In this document: positions 48,879 through 57,879 of the stretch, piece by piece | Numbering within the stretch: the stretch's first letter is position 1 | Layout of the letters: every line of letters begins with the position of its first letter | From: Leptospira dzoumogneensis | GTDB taxonomy: Bacteria; Spirochaetota; Leptospiria; Leptospirales; Leptospiraceae | Length of the DNA: 64,000 nucleotides | Assembly (NCBI RefSeq): GCF_004770895.1 | Contig: NZ_RQHS01000019.1 | Span: forward strand, 558,001-622,000 | Direction of reading: 5' to 3' | Position numbers and translations under genes: made by a program | The notes under the pieces: generated by a model | What the model saw: the letters and a program-made list of their open reading frames with translations, nothing else | Told to the model about the DNA's origin: nothing | Databases searched by the model: none

Positions 48879-49421
48879 ATGAATATTAAGAAAACTTTAC
48901 TCATTCTCTTACTGGCAGCTTTTACGCTGCCGGTAACTGCTCAGTCGATCGATCCTTCGATATACTCCAAAGTAAAATCGGATCTTACGATCAGCAGGCA
49001 TAAATCTAAGGCGGAGTTTAAAACTTCTTTGGAAAGGATTGTTTCGGATCCGATCCCGTATTTGAAAGCCATTACGGAAGATCCTTCTATTAGGATCTAT
49101 GTGAAGGAGAAAGCAATCTCTCTTCTTGAGTTTTATCCAACCGAAGAATCTGAATTGGTTCTAAGGGGTAAGATAGAAGATGGAAATTTGCATAAATCCT
49201 TGCGCAATTTGTCCGTAAGAAGTTACTCTTCCGCATTTTACGGAAAAGATCCTCAGAAAGCTGAAATCTTTTTGGGAACTTTTAAGGACGACAAATCGAT
49301 CGGTAAGACTGTAGATTCTTCTTTGCAAGAAGCAAGATATTCCGCTTTTAAAAAGAAAACTCTTCCGTCCAAAGAGGATTTCGAAAAATACAGAAGGAAT
49401 AAACCTTTAGAAAAAAAATAA
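48879..49421 (+). CDS. Small exported helical protein
   Basis: About 180 residues, with a signal peptide ending PVTAQS. The start at 48879 is set by GGAG seven bases upstream; a second ATG at 48867 overlaps the stop of the preceding gene. The mature protein is alpha-helical and charged, with a repeat-like arrangement (SDPIPYLKAI, DPSIRIYVKEKAISLLEF) reminiscent of HEAT repeats. It is probably made together with the upstream metzincin. A strong terminator ends the unit. Function unknown. Confidence 0.65.
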   Translation: MNIKKTLLILLLAAFTLPVTAQSIDPSIYSKVKSDLTISRHKSKAEFKTSLERIVSDPIPYLKAITEDPSIRIYVKEKAISLLEFYPTEESELVLRGKIEDGNLHKSLRNLSVRSYSSAFYGKDPQKAEIFLGTFKDDKSIGKTVDSSLQEARYSAFKKKTLPSKEDFEKYRRNKPLEKK

Positions 49422-49448
49422 ACTCAGCTGTTTGCGAAGTTTTAAAAG

Positions 49449-49478
49449 GCCGCAGGATCTAGGTTCTGCGGCTTTTTT
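49449..49478 (+). terminator. Intrinsic terminator of the ASH-metzincin unit
   Basis: GCCGCAG pairs with CTGCGGC around a ten-base loop and is followed by TTTTTT. It lies 28 bases after the stop of the small exported protein gene, so the downstream ASH lipoprotein has its own promoter in 49479-49702. Confidence 0.85.
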
Positions 49479-49702
49479 ATTTGGAGTCATAAGTGGGCTG
49501 ATTTTTCCCTTATAAGTTCCCTTTTTTCGCTGTTTTTTAGGATTATTCTGCCAATTCTTACTGAGTTTAAGATTATATTTTTCTGGACGTACCTTTCCAA
49601 ACATTTGGCAATAGAATGGGAGAAACGTTGTCTCCAGTTGTTTATAATATCATACCTATATTGGGTTCCTTGTAGGAATTCCAACATATTAAGGATTAGA
49701 GA

Positions 49703-51217
49703 TTGGGCTCAGGTAATTATCGTTTTATTTTTATCTTATGTGTTTTAGCGGGACTCCTTCCTCAATTGAATTGCGGAGGAGGGGGCGGTGGAATGAAATT
49801 ATTTCCATTTTTTTCTCCTTCCGGTATCAAGGGACTACACGTTTCAGATTCGGCAGGCAATAGATATTCTTCCGGTTCTACACTTTCTTTAGGTTCCGTT
49901 TTAATTAGTTCTTCCTCTTCTAATAATTTGAAGATCGAGAATGACGGGAACTTTACCGTTACTTTGACGGGAAACCCGGATGCAGTCTCTAAAGGTGGGA
50001 TCCATTCTTCTCAGTATACAATCAATTCCCAACCTTCGAGTACTAGTTTGGCGGATGGAGATTTTAGTTCTTTTCAGATCGGTTTTCAACCTAGTTCAGC
50101 CGGTGTAAAATCCGCGTATCTGATCATCAATTCGGATGATCCGAATATAGGCACATATATTCTGTATTTGAAAGGAACCGGCACGGAGGCTCCAGCCCCT
50201 GCTATTCAGGTTTCGGAAGGTAGTTTTAATTTTATTCCGAATGCGCAGACGAACTTTTATGCCGCATCCGGAGGAACTTCTTCAAAAACGATTACCGTTA
50301 AAAATAGCGGAGATCAAGATTTAGTAATTTCTAATATTTCTTTAAGTGGGACGGATGCTGCCTTGTTTAGCGAAACCGGTTCCGGTGTTACGATCTCTCC
50401 TAAAAAAACGTATACGTTTACGATTTCATTTAGTCCTCCTTCTGCTTCCACGTTCTCCGCTTCTATCTCGATCGATAGTAATGATCCGAATATAGCAAGT
50501 TATTCTATCGGTCTTTCCGGAGTAGGGACTTCAGGGAATGTTCCTCAGATCTCAGTGACTTACTCCGATAATAATAATATTTCTAGAGATATTACAAGCA
50601 GCACCGGATTTTCTTATTCTTTTGGAAGTGTTTTTCCTGGAGTTATCTCTTCGAGTAAAACGATTACGATCCGTAATTTAGGAAGTTCTAATTTAGATCT
50701 TTCCGGAACTCCAGTGTCCTTAAGTGGAACAGATTCGGCAGAATTTGCGATAACCCAGCCTTCTTCCGCTAACCTCGCTCCAAATGCTTCTGCTACCTTC
50801 TTGGTCAAGTTTAGTCCTGCAAGCACCGGTTCCAAGTCTGCGACCGTTACTTTAAATACCACTACAGGAAAAGGAGGAAATCCTTCGAGTTCCGTTCTGA
50901 ATGTTTCAGGTGCGGGAGGAAGAAGGGATATTATAGTAACCTGGGCACATTCTAAAGAACACGCGGTCCATATGGCTTCGGGTGCTTATAGAGTTTGTTA
51001 TAATAAAGGTTCTGATTTTAGTTCTGAAGGAGGTTCCGTGGTTTGTGATCCGGATGTAGTGTATGCGGGAGATCCGTATACTCCGAATTATAAAACAATT
51101 ACGGTAAGTTCCGCCGGAACTTGGTATATTCGAGTGAGATCGTTTTCTCAATTTAATCTAACAGGATCGGCATTTTCGAAGCCGATCCAAGCTATAGTAA
51201 GTTCTCCAGGATATTAA
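49703..51217 (+). CDS. ASH-module (choice-of-anchor D) lipoprotein
   Basis: A 504-residue lipoprotein. The TTG start has AAGGA about 9 bases upstream. The signal peptide ends PQLNC, followed by a glycine-rich stretch (six Gly). Three ASH-like modules resemble those of the metzincin protein (about 45-165, 170-280 and 285-400), with ITV.N.G...L cores, SFSP strands and DPN.. turns. The C-terminal 100 residues form a fibronectin-III-like domain (GTWYIRVRSFSQFN). There is no catalytic motif. It could be a surface adhesin or scaffold related to its neighbour. The subtilase starts 9 bases after its stop. Confidence 0.82.
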   Translation: MGSGNYRFIFILCVLAGLLPQLNCGGGGGGMKLFPFFSPSGIKGLHVSDSAGNRYSSGSTLSLGSVLISSSSSNNLKIENDGNFTVTLTGNPDAVSKGGIHSSQYTINSQPSSTSLADGDFSSFQIGFQPSSAGVKSAYLIINSDDPNIGTYILYLKGTGTEAPAPAIQVSEGSFNFIPNAQTNFYAASGGTSSKTITVKNSGDQDLVISNISLSGTDAALFSETGSGVTISPKKTYTFTISFSPPSASTFSASISIDSNDPNIASYSIGLSGVGTSGNVPQISVTYSDNNNISRDITSSTGFSYSFGSVFPGVISSSKTITIRNLGSSNLDLSGTPVSLSGTDSAEFAITQPSSANLAPNASATFLVKFSPASTGSKSATVTLNTTTGKGGNPSSSVLNVSGAGGRRDIIVTWAHSKEHAVHMASGAYRVCYNKGSDFSSEGGSVVCDPDVVYAGDPYTPNYKTITVSSAGTWYIRVRSFSQFNLTGSAFSKPIQAIVSSPGY

Positions 51218-51226
51218 ATAAATCTT

Positions 51227-53152
51227 ATGAAGAATAAATTCACCTTATTTGCTCTTATTTTTTCGATCTTGTCTATCGGTTATCTTTTTGCCGAAAAACA
51301 AAAGAATATTGCTTCGGGCTTGTCTAAACTTTTGGATCCGGCGGGAAATACCGATAATAAAAAGTATTATAAAAGAAACTCCAAAATAAAATTCAAATCT
51401 TCCGAGGTCTTGGTTAAGTTCAAAGATAAAGCGGGCGACTCCGTAAAATCTTATGCAGTTAGTTCTTTTAATGGGAAAGTCCTGAACGATCTAGGTGAGA
51501 CAGGAATTTCTCAAGTAGAATTGAGAGAAGGTCAAACTGTAGAAGAGGCTATCGCTGAATATTCTACTCATCCTGATGTGGAATACGTACAGCCGAATTA
51601 TATTTATCATGCAAACAATACTCCGAATGATCCGATTTACAACCAGCTATGGGGAATGAATAATACGGGCCAGAGCGTTATAACTTATACTTATCCCACA
51701 AATAATCCTGGAACAAGTGCAAGTGATATGAGGATGGAAAGCGCTTGGGATGTAAATACGGATTGTACGAATACTATTGTAGCTGTTGTGGATTCCGGCG
51801 TGAATTATAATCACCAAGATCTAAGCGCGAATATGTGGAGTTCCGGTTCTTGTGTTTCCGATAAAGGAGTTTCTTTAGGTTCCTGCTCTAACGGTTGGAA
51901 TTATGTAAATAATAATTCCGATCCTATGGACTTGAACGGTCATGGAACTCATGTGGCTGGTACGATTGGAGCCAAAGGAAATAATGCAACCGGGGTTGTA
52001 GGAGTTTGTTGGACTGCTAAAATTATGGCGGTCCGAGTTTTAGATCAATCAGGTTCCGGAGATACAGCCACCATTATCAAAGGGATTAATTTTGCAGTAA
52101 GGAACGGAGCTAAAGTTTTGAATTTAAGTCTAGGCGGTCCGGATTATGATTCCGCTATGCGTTCCGCGATCTCAGAAGCTGGAAGCAAATATGACGCGTT
52201 ATTTGTAGTTGCTGCAGGGAATGACGGTAGTGATTTGAGTTCGGATAACTCTTACCCTTGCGAATATGACGAAGCTAATATTCTTTGTGTGGCTGCCTTG
52301 GATCAAAAATTCCAGTTAGCGAGTTTTTCTAATTATGATTCTTCTAAAAAGAATGTGGATATAGGTGCCCCAGGCACAAATATTAGAAGCTCTTGGGCAG
52401 GTGCAGAAGCTGTTTATAATCTTCCCTTCACTAGTTGGCTAGCAGATAATATGTTTGGAACTAGCTGGAGTACGGCAATTTGCGCTCCTTATTCACTGGT
52501 TCTATATTTATCCACTAGTTGTTCTACTGCGATCAATGGAATTTCCAATTCGGGATACTTATCGAACACTTATGCTCTGGCTTACGGTTCGATCCCAATT
52601 ACTTCAGGTGCGGAAGCTGTCACTGCTCGAATGAATCTATTTATAGATACGGAGGCAGGTTATGACGGAATTAATATGTACGCATCTAGTTCAACGTCCG
52701 AATCAGTAGTGTTCAATTCGGCAAATGTTGTAGGAAGTCTTTCCGGAGAAAGAGATGGGAATATAATTTCTAACTTGGAAGTTGCTGCACCGAATTGTGT
52801 TCACTCCTCGAATTGTACTTTCGGATATGAATTTATTTCGGATTCCACTATTAATAGGGCGGGTGTGGCCATTACCGTATTTAATTTTATTACATTGGAC
52901 GTTGATAATATAGCTCAGTACAATACGATTAACGGAACTTCTATGGCTACTCCTCATGTGGCTGGGCTTGCCGCTTTATTAAGATCATTTAATCCGAAAT
53001 TTACATATGCAGACACGATTAATGCAATTGTTGCAGGCGGCACTGCGACTAGTTCTATCCAAAATATTACTAAATATGGTAAGGCCGCGAATGGAAATGG
53101 AGCGATCCGAAATTTGGAAGCTCCTACTAATTTGAGTGTAGATGTTCCTTAA
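51227..53152 (+). CDS. Exported subtilisin-like serine protease with long insert
   Basis: A 641-residue exported S8 protease. A signal-like N-terminus (LFALIFSILSIGYLFA) precedes a propeptide of about 75 residues (SEVLVKFKDKAG... VEYVQPNYIYHAN). The catalytic triad is complete: D189 in VVDSGVN, H239 in GHGTHVAG and S572 in GTSMATPHVAG. The distance from H239 to S572 is 333 residues against about 157 in subtilisin, so a large insert of some 170 residues with several cysteines separates the two (about 400-560). It probably acts outside the cell or in the periplasm. Its end overlaps a gene that resembles its own propeptide. Confidence 0.93.
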   Translation: MKNKFTLFALIFSILSIGYLFAEKQKNIASGLSKLLDPAGNTDNKKYYKRNSKIKFKSSEVLVKFKDKAGDSVKSYAVSSFNGKVLNDLGETGISQVELREGQTVEEAIAEYSTHPDVEYVQPNYIYHANNTPNDPIYNQLWGMNNTGQSVITYTYPTNNPGTSASDMRMESAWDVNTDCTNTIVAVVDSGVNYNHQDLSANMWSSGSCVSDKGVSLGSCSNGWNYVNNNSDPMDLNGHGTHVAGTIGAKGNNATGVVGVCWTAKIMAVRVLDQSGSGDTATIIKGINFAVRNGAKVLNLSLGGPDYDSAMRSAISEAGSKYDALFVVAAGNDGSDLSSDNSYPCEYDEANILCVAALDQKFQLASFSNYDSSKKNVDIGAPGTNIRSSWAGAEAVYNLPFTSWLADNMFGTSWSTAICAPYSLVLYLSTSCSTAINGISNSGYLSNTYALAYGSIPITSGAEAVTARMNLFIDTEAGYDGINMYASSSTSESVVFNSANVVGSLSGERDGNIISNLEVAAPNCVHSSNCTFGYEFISDSTINRAGVAITVFNFITLDVDNIAQYNTINGTSMATPHVAGLAALLRSFNPKFTYADTINAIVAGGTATSSIQNITKYGKAANGNGAIRNLEAPTNLSVDVP

Positions 53153-53498
53153 GATTTTTTTAAAAACGATTTCGGTCCTTGTTTTTATATCGATATCTGC
53201 GTTTTCTATATTCGCACAAAGGTTTCCTAAGGATCTTCCTAATGGTAAAGGTAAATATGTGAAGCCTGGGAGAGTTGTCCCGAATGAGTATATTTTTAGA
53301 TTGGTTCCAGGAACTAGTTCGGAAAGAATAAAGGAGTTAGCTCCTAATTCTACGATCCTAAATATAGAACTGATCATGGAAGATACATATAGGGTTAAAT
53401 ATAAATCCGATCCGGGTTTGGATATTCTTAAGAATACTTCTGCCAAATCCGGTTTTGTAGAATCAGTCCAACATAATTTGATATACAGGGCTTTTTAA
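53142..53498 (+). CDS. Free-standing subtilase-propeptide-like exported protein
   Basis: A 118-residue protein with an N-terminal signal peptide (FLKTISVLVFISISAFSIFAQ). The mature part (about 45-118) follows the pattern of the propeptide of the upstream protease: PNEYIFRLVPGTSSERIKEL for the first strand and helix, TYRVKYKSDPG in the middle, and FVESVQHNLIYRA at the end, matching VEYVQPNYIYHA of the protease. Propeptides of this fold (inhibitor I9 type) are known to act as intramolecular chaperones and tight inhibitors. Here the ATG overlaps the protease stop by 11 bases, so both are made together. I infer it folds or inhibits the protease in trans. Confidence 0.72.
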   Translation: MFLKIFLKTISVLVFISISAFSIFAQRFPKDLPNGKGKYVKPGRVVPNEYIFRLVPGTSSERIKELAPNSTILNIELIMEDTYRVKYKSDPGLDILKNTSAKSGFVESVQHNLIYRAF

Positions 53499-53532
53499 AA
53501 ATAACTGCGATAAACTTTATAATAGCTTAATG

Positions 53533-54564
53533 TTATTTTCCTAAAAACCCCGTCTGGATCCATTTTGCGATTTGGTCCAAGGCATTTTTGGCTTCCGGGA
53601 CACTTCTTCCTAAATTAAAAAAACCATGGATCAAAGTTTCATAGGTTTTGATCTCCAGTTTTACTTTTGCTTTCCGAAGAAGGTCCGTATATGCGAGACC
53701 CTCGTCCTGCAGCGGGTCAAAGCCTGCTATCAACATATAGGTTTTAGGTGTATGGGAAAAATTCGTTTGTTGGAAAGGTGTGACTCTTGGGTCCTTCCAA
53801 TCTTTCGAATTTGGCACACTATGATATTTAAAATAGCGAAGCAGATCTCGAGTGAGAGCATATCCATTTTCGAATTCTTCCACACTTTTTCTTTCTTGGA
53901 TTAGATCGATCCAAGGATAGATGAGTATTTGGAATTGGGGAAGAGCGAGTTTTTCCTTTTTGGCTCGAGTGGAAATGGAAATCGCTAAATTTCCTCCTGC
54001 AGAATCCCCTGCCACAGCGATCTTTTTCGGGTCAATACCGACTGACTTTCCATTTTCCTTTACCCATTTATAAGCAGAGTATGCATCTTCCCAAGAAGAA
54101 GGATAAGTATGTTCAGGGCCCAATCTATAGTCGACTGCAAGTATCGCTCTACCCGAAGTTTTCGCTAAATATCTCAGAGGCGCATCGTGGGATTCCAGAT
54201 CCCCGATCACAAATCCTCCTCCGTGAAAATAGAGTAAACAAGGCTCCAGTTCTTTAGTTATATTAGAAGAATATAATCTGACTTTGATCCTCGGGCCGGT
54301 CCCAGGTATGGAAAAATTCTCCACCCTGGGAACTTCTTCTTTTTTCAGATCGAAAAAGCTCATTATGTTTTTGAAAAGTTCCCTTGCTTTGGGTGGAGGG
54401 AGATTTTCAGGTTTCGGTTTTATTTTAGCTAAAAGTAAAGCGGTTCTGACCTTTGGATCTAAGGTTCTTCCTCTTTTGGTATCCTTTCCAAAAATCCTAA
54501 GTATAGAATTCGGAAGTGAAAGTAAGGCTCTGGCCGCTAGGGTTTCAAACTTTTGCCAGAGCAC
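53533..54564 (-). CDS. HSL-family alpha/beta-hydrolase
   Basis: A 343-residue carboxylesterase/lipase-like enzyme of the hormone-sensitive-lipase family. The oxyanion-hole motif HGGGFVIGD and nucleophile elbow GDSAGGNLA are clear. The catalytic aspartate is in IAGFDPLQDEG and the histidine in HGFFNLG, so the triad is complete. It overlaps the end of the upstream flavin monooxygenase gene by 20 bases and is thus likely co-translated. A role with the monooxygenase in handling esters, lactones or ketones is plausible but unproven (inference). The propeptide gene ends 34 bases away on the other strand. Confidence 0.88.
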   Translation of the reverse strand: MLWQKFETLAARALLSLPNSILRIFGKDTKRGRTLDPKVRTALLLAKIKPKPENLPPPKARELFKNIMSFFDLKKEEVPRVENFSIPGTGPRIKVRLYSSNITKELEPCLLYFHGGGFVIGDLESHDAPLRYLAKTSGRAILAVDYRLGPEHTYPSSWEDAYSAYKWVKENGKSVGIDPKKIAVAGDSAGGNLAISISTRAKKEKLALPQFQILIYPWIDLIQERKSVEEFENGYALTRDLLRYFKYHSVPNSKDWKDPRVTPFQQTNFSHTPKTYMLIAGFDPLQDEGLAYTDLLRKAKVKLEIKTYETLIHGFFNLGRSVPEAKNALDQIAKWIQTGFLGK

Positions 54565-55981
54565 TTTTTTTCCTTGGTTCTGATTTTCCGTTAGAAGAGC
54601 TTTGTTTTCCGGATTGTTTGTATTTTGCTTTGGATGGAACAGGCAATGTTTGTAAACTTTTGGAGGCCCTTTTTTTTCCTGCCTTTAGCTCCTTCTGCAT
54701 ATAATATAAAAAGTCTTCGTAATCCACCTGCATCGTATGTCTTGCAGAAGTTACGTATCTTTTCTTCATTTTCTTTTCGTAGTCTTGGATCTGTTTTTGC
54801 ATTTCCGGTGCAGTGGGCAGACTGTAATTTCCTGTGAGATATTCTGCCAGCCATTTCCCTTGGAATTCTGCAAGAGGCATGATCGCGCCCAACGGCTGGT
54901 ACAATCCCACAAAGAATAAATTATTCAGATCCGGTTTAAAAGTTCTATGGAACAAAGGTAGATGATTATCCGGTGCGGAAATAAACTCGGGTTTGAAGAA
55001 TGGGAACTTAACGTTATATCCAGTACAATAAATGATCGCATCGATCTCTTCTTCGGATCCGTCCGCAAATTTTACCTTGTTTCCATTATATTCTTGGATC
55101 ACAGGTTTGTATTTGATATCTCCTCTTCCGAGTCGTACTAAAATATCTTGGGAGATGGTAGGATGTGCTTCTCCAGGTTTATGATCCGGTTTAGGAAGAC
55201 CAAAATCTTCCATCTTACCGACTCCTATCTTTAACATGGTCCCAAACAGAAATTGTTTTAACCAAAAAGGTGTTCCAGGAGGAAGCAGCTCTGTTTGTTT
55301 GTCCAAAGGTTTCCCGAAAAGATAATTCGGGATCACCCAAGCACCTCTTCTGGAACTTAAGAAAACTTTTTTGGCGACTCCGGGACGACTTAGTTCTACG
55401 GAAATATCCATGGCGCTGTTTCCCATGCCGAGTACTACGACTCTTTTGCCCGTTAATTGGACCGGGTGTTCCGGATCTACATAGTCGTGAGAGTGTATTA
55501 TCTTTCCGTTAAATTTACCTGGAAAGTCGGGTTCAGGCCAACGCGGGGACCAATGATGTCCGTTTGCGACTATGACTGCATCGTAAAATATTTTTTCTCC
55601 CTTCTCGCTGGTAACTAAATAAGTTCCGTCGTCTTGAGGTTCTATTTTTGCGACACCATTCTTGAATTTAATATGTTTGCGGAGTCCAAAGTGTTCTACA
55701 TAGTCCACGAAATATTTTTGGATAGGTTCATGATTCGGATAATCCGCATACCAATCCGGCATCGGATAATCTCTATATTCCATTCTGTCTCTATGAGTAT
55801 TGATGTGTAGCGACTTATAAATATTACTCAGACCGTTGTCGTTTTTATATCTCCAGTTACCTCCTACATCGCTTCCTTTTTCGTAACAGTCATAGGGGAT
55901 CCCTTTGTCCTGCAATGATTTACAAACAGTGATTCCACTAGAGCCGGCGCCAATAACGCAGACTTTCGGCAGCTCTTGCAT
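54545..55981 (-). CDS. Flavin-containing monooxygenase
   Basis: A 478-residue FAD/NADPH-dependent oxygenase. Motifs in order are the FAD site GAGSSGIT near residue 12, the FMO signature FPGKFNGKIIHSHDY (FxGxxxHxxxY type) near 150, the NADPH site VLGMGNSAMDI near 185, and the CTGYNVKFPF segment near 320. This places it with FMO and Baeyer-Villiger enzymes rather than with disulfide reductases. It has a lysine-rich C-terminal tail. It is divergent from the GMC oxidoreductase gene (119-base gap) and overlaps the hydrolase gene downstream. The substrate is unknown. Confidence 0.88.
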   Translation of the reverse strand: MQELPKVCVIGAGSSGITVCKSLQDKGIPYDCYEKGSDVGGNWRYKNDNGLSNIYKSLHINTHRDRMEYRDYPMPDWYADYPNHEPIQKYFVDYVEHFGLRKHIKFKNGVAKIEPQDDGTYLVTSEKGEKIFYDAVIVANGHHWSPRWPEPDFPGKFNGKIIHSHDYVDPEHPVQLTGKRVVVLGMGNSAMDISVELSRPGVAKKVFLSSRRGAWVIPNYLFGKPLDKQTELLPPGTPFWLKQFLFGTMLKIGVGKMEDFGLPKPDHKPGEAHPTISQDILVRLGRGDIKYKPVIQEYNGNKVKFADGSEEEIDAIIYCTGYNVKFPFFKPEFISAPDNHLPLFHRTFKPDLNNLFFVGLYQPLGAIMPLAEFQGKWLAEYLTGNYSLPTAPEMQKQIQDYEKKMKKRYVTSARHTMQVDYEDFLYYMQKELKAGKKRASKSLQTLPVPSKAKYKQSGKQSSSNGKSEPRKKSALAKV

Positions 55982-56050
55982 ATAGTTCTCCGATCTTTTT
56001 ATGAGGTTGATAAAACGAATTAGTAGTAGAAGTTTTTCAAACGCATAGTC

Positions 56051-56100
56051 AAGTCCGAAAATGGATTGAGCTAATAAATCGATATGTTTAGGTCGGACTT
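56051..56100. repeat. Inverted repeat AAGTCCGA / TCGGACTT in a divergent promoter region
   Basis: Eight-base arms at 56051-56058 and 56093-56100, with a 34-base spacer, lie in the gap between the monooxygenase and GMC oxidoreductase genes; the second arm touches the GMC start codon. It may be a regulator site for both genes, but no regulator gene is adjacent. Confidence 0.35.
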
Positions 56101-57804
56101 ATGAAGACAGAAGAGAAAACAAACGTTCATTTTGATTACGACTATATCATAGTAGGTTCTGGCTTTGGCGGAAGTGTTTCTGCAATGAGGTTAAGCCAAA
56201 AAGGGTATTCTGTCTTAGTGATCGAGTCCGGTAAGAGATGGACTGCAAAAGAATTTCCTAAAACGAATTGGTCCGTTCATAAATATTTATGGATGCCTAG
56301 ATTAGGTTTTTATGGGATCCAAAGACTCAATCTTCTAAAAGATTTTTTCTTAGTCAGTGGTGCCGGGGTAGGAGGAGGTTCTTTAGTATATGCTAACACA
56401 CTTTACGTTCCTTCCGATAAAACGTTAAATCACCCTACATATAAAAAGATCGGCGGTAAGGATGGAATGCTCCCTTTTTATAAAGTCGCCTCCAGAATGC
56501 TGGGAGTCGTTCAAAATCCGCACTTGGATAGGTCCGATGCGGTCTTAAAAGAGATCGCACAAGAAATGGGAAGAGGAGAAACTTTTTCCGCAACTCCTGT
56601 AGGAGTATTCTTCGGAGAAAAACAAGGACAAACAGTGAAAGATCCCTACTTTCTGGGAGATGGTCCGGATAGAACTACATGCAATCTTTGCGGAGGTTGT
56701 ATGGTAGGATGCCGTTTTAATTCTAAAAACACATTAGATAAAAATTATCTATTTTTTGCGGAGAAATTAGGAACTAAAGTACTTCCTGAAACAAAAGTAA
56801 CCGATATAGTTCCATTAAACGAATATGGAGAAGCGGATCCGGATGCGAATGGAGAATTCGGTTACCAACTTTCTACCAGATCTACTACAGGCTGGTTCGG
56901 TTCTCCTAAAAGAAAATTTAAAGCCAGGTCCGTTGTACTTTCTGCCGCGGTGATGGGAACTGTAGGTTTACTTTTACGTTCTAGAGAAGCAGGACATATG
57001 AAACGTCTTTCAGTTCGTTTAGGAGATGATGTTCGTACGAATAGTGAAACAGTTTTAGGAGTTACTAAATTCGGAAAGGATGTGGATTTTTCCAGGGGAG
57101 TTGCGATTACTTCTTCTATTCATCCGGATGAACATACACATATAGAACCGGTCCGTTATTCTAAAGGTTCCGACTTTTTTGGAACTCTTGCGAGCGTCTT
57201 GACCGATGGTGGAGGACTCTTTCCTAGACCTCTTAAATATTTTTTTACAATGTTCACTCAACCTATTTATTTTTTGAAAGCATCGTGGCCTTTCGGTTTT
57301 GCTAAAAATTCTCTTATTCTTCTAGTCATGCAAACATTGGATAATAAGGTAAAGTTAGTTAGACAAAGAAGAATGTCCTGGCCTTTCGAGAAGTCAATGA
57401 CCTCCACTATCAGTTCGGGCGAGAAAGTACCTTCTTATATTCCGATCGCAAACCAAACAGCTAGACAGGTTGCGAAGAAGATAGGAGGTATTCCTAGAAG
57501 TTCATTAAATGATGTTCTTTTGAATGCACCTATCACCGGGCATATCATGGGCGGTTGTGTAATGGGTTCCGATCCGGAAGAAGGTGTGATCGATTTTGAG
57601 AACAAGGTTTACGGTTATAAAAATTTAAGAGTTTGTGACAGTTCTATGATCCCTGTGAACCTAGGAGTAAATCCTTCTCTTTCGATAACTGCAATGACTG
57701 AAAGAGCAATGTCCATGATCCCTCCCAAAGAGAATAAGCCGGTCTCTAGTTTTGAATTTGAAAAACAATTCGGGATCACATCCGTAGTGTTTCCTAAAAT
57801 CTGA
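56101..57804 (+). CDS. GMC-type oxidoreductase, cholesterol-oxidase-like
   Basis: A 567-residue FAD enzyme. It has an N-terminal GSGFGGSVSAMRL dinucleotide motif, a GAGVGGGSLVYANTL segment of the GMC family, a cysteine-rich loop CNLCGGCMVGCRFNSKNTLD near residue 200 (the cysteines C-x2-C-x2-C-x3-C suggest a metal or iron-sulfur site), and a C-terminal MGGCVMGSDPEEG followed by VNPSLSITAMTERAM. It is like the sterol-oxidase branch that oxidises alcohol groups. It is divergent from the monooxygenase gene, and followed 75 bases later by a CPBP protease gene. Confidence 0.85.
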   Translation: MKTEEKTNVHFDYDYIIVGSGFGGSVSAMRLSQKGYSVLVIESGKRWTAKEFPKTNWSVHKYLWMPRLGFYGIQRLNLLKDFFLVSGAGVGGGSLVYANTLYVPSDKTLNHPTYKKIGGKDGMLPFYKVASRMLGVVQNPHLDRSDAVLKEIAQEMGRGETFSATPVGVFFGEKQGQTVKDPYFLGDGPDRTTCNLCGGCMVGCRFNSKNTLDKNYLFFAEKLGTKVLPETKVTDIVPLNEYGEADPDANGEFGYQLSTRSTTGWFGSPKRKFKARSVVLSAAVMGTVGLLLRSREAGHMKRLSVRLGDDVRTNSETVLGVTKFGKDVDFSRGVAITSSIHPDEHTHIEPVRYSKGSDFFGTLASVLTDGGGLFPRPLKYFFTMFTQPIYFLKASWPFGFAKNSLILLVMQTLDNKVKLVRQRRMSWPFEKSMTSTISSGEKVPSYIPIANQTARQVAKKIGGIPRSSLNDVLLNAPITGHIMGGCVMGSDPEEGVIDFENKVYGYKNLRVCDSSMIPVNLGVNPSLSITAMTERAMSMIPPKENKPVSSFEFEKQFGITSVVFPKI

Positions 57805-57843
57805 TCCGAAAACGATAGACCTAGACTTAGCTAAAAGAAATTC

Positions 57844-57873
57844 TCTCCGTATCGGACATCACCGATCCGGAGA
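57844..57873 (+). promoter_or_regulatory. Hairpin covering the ribosome-binding site of the CPBP protease gene
   Basis: TCTCCGTATCGG pairs with CCGATCCGGAGA (11 of 12) around the loop ACATCA. The last four bases of the stem begin the GGAGAAGGA ribosome-binding site (57869-57877) of the TTG-started downstream gene, which would hide it. No T-run follows, so it is not a standard terminator. Confidence 0.5.
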
Positions 57874-57879
57874 AGGATT

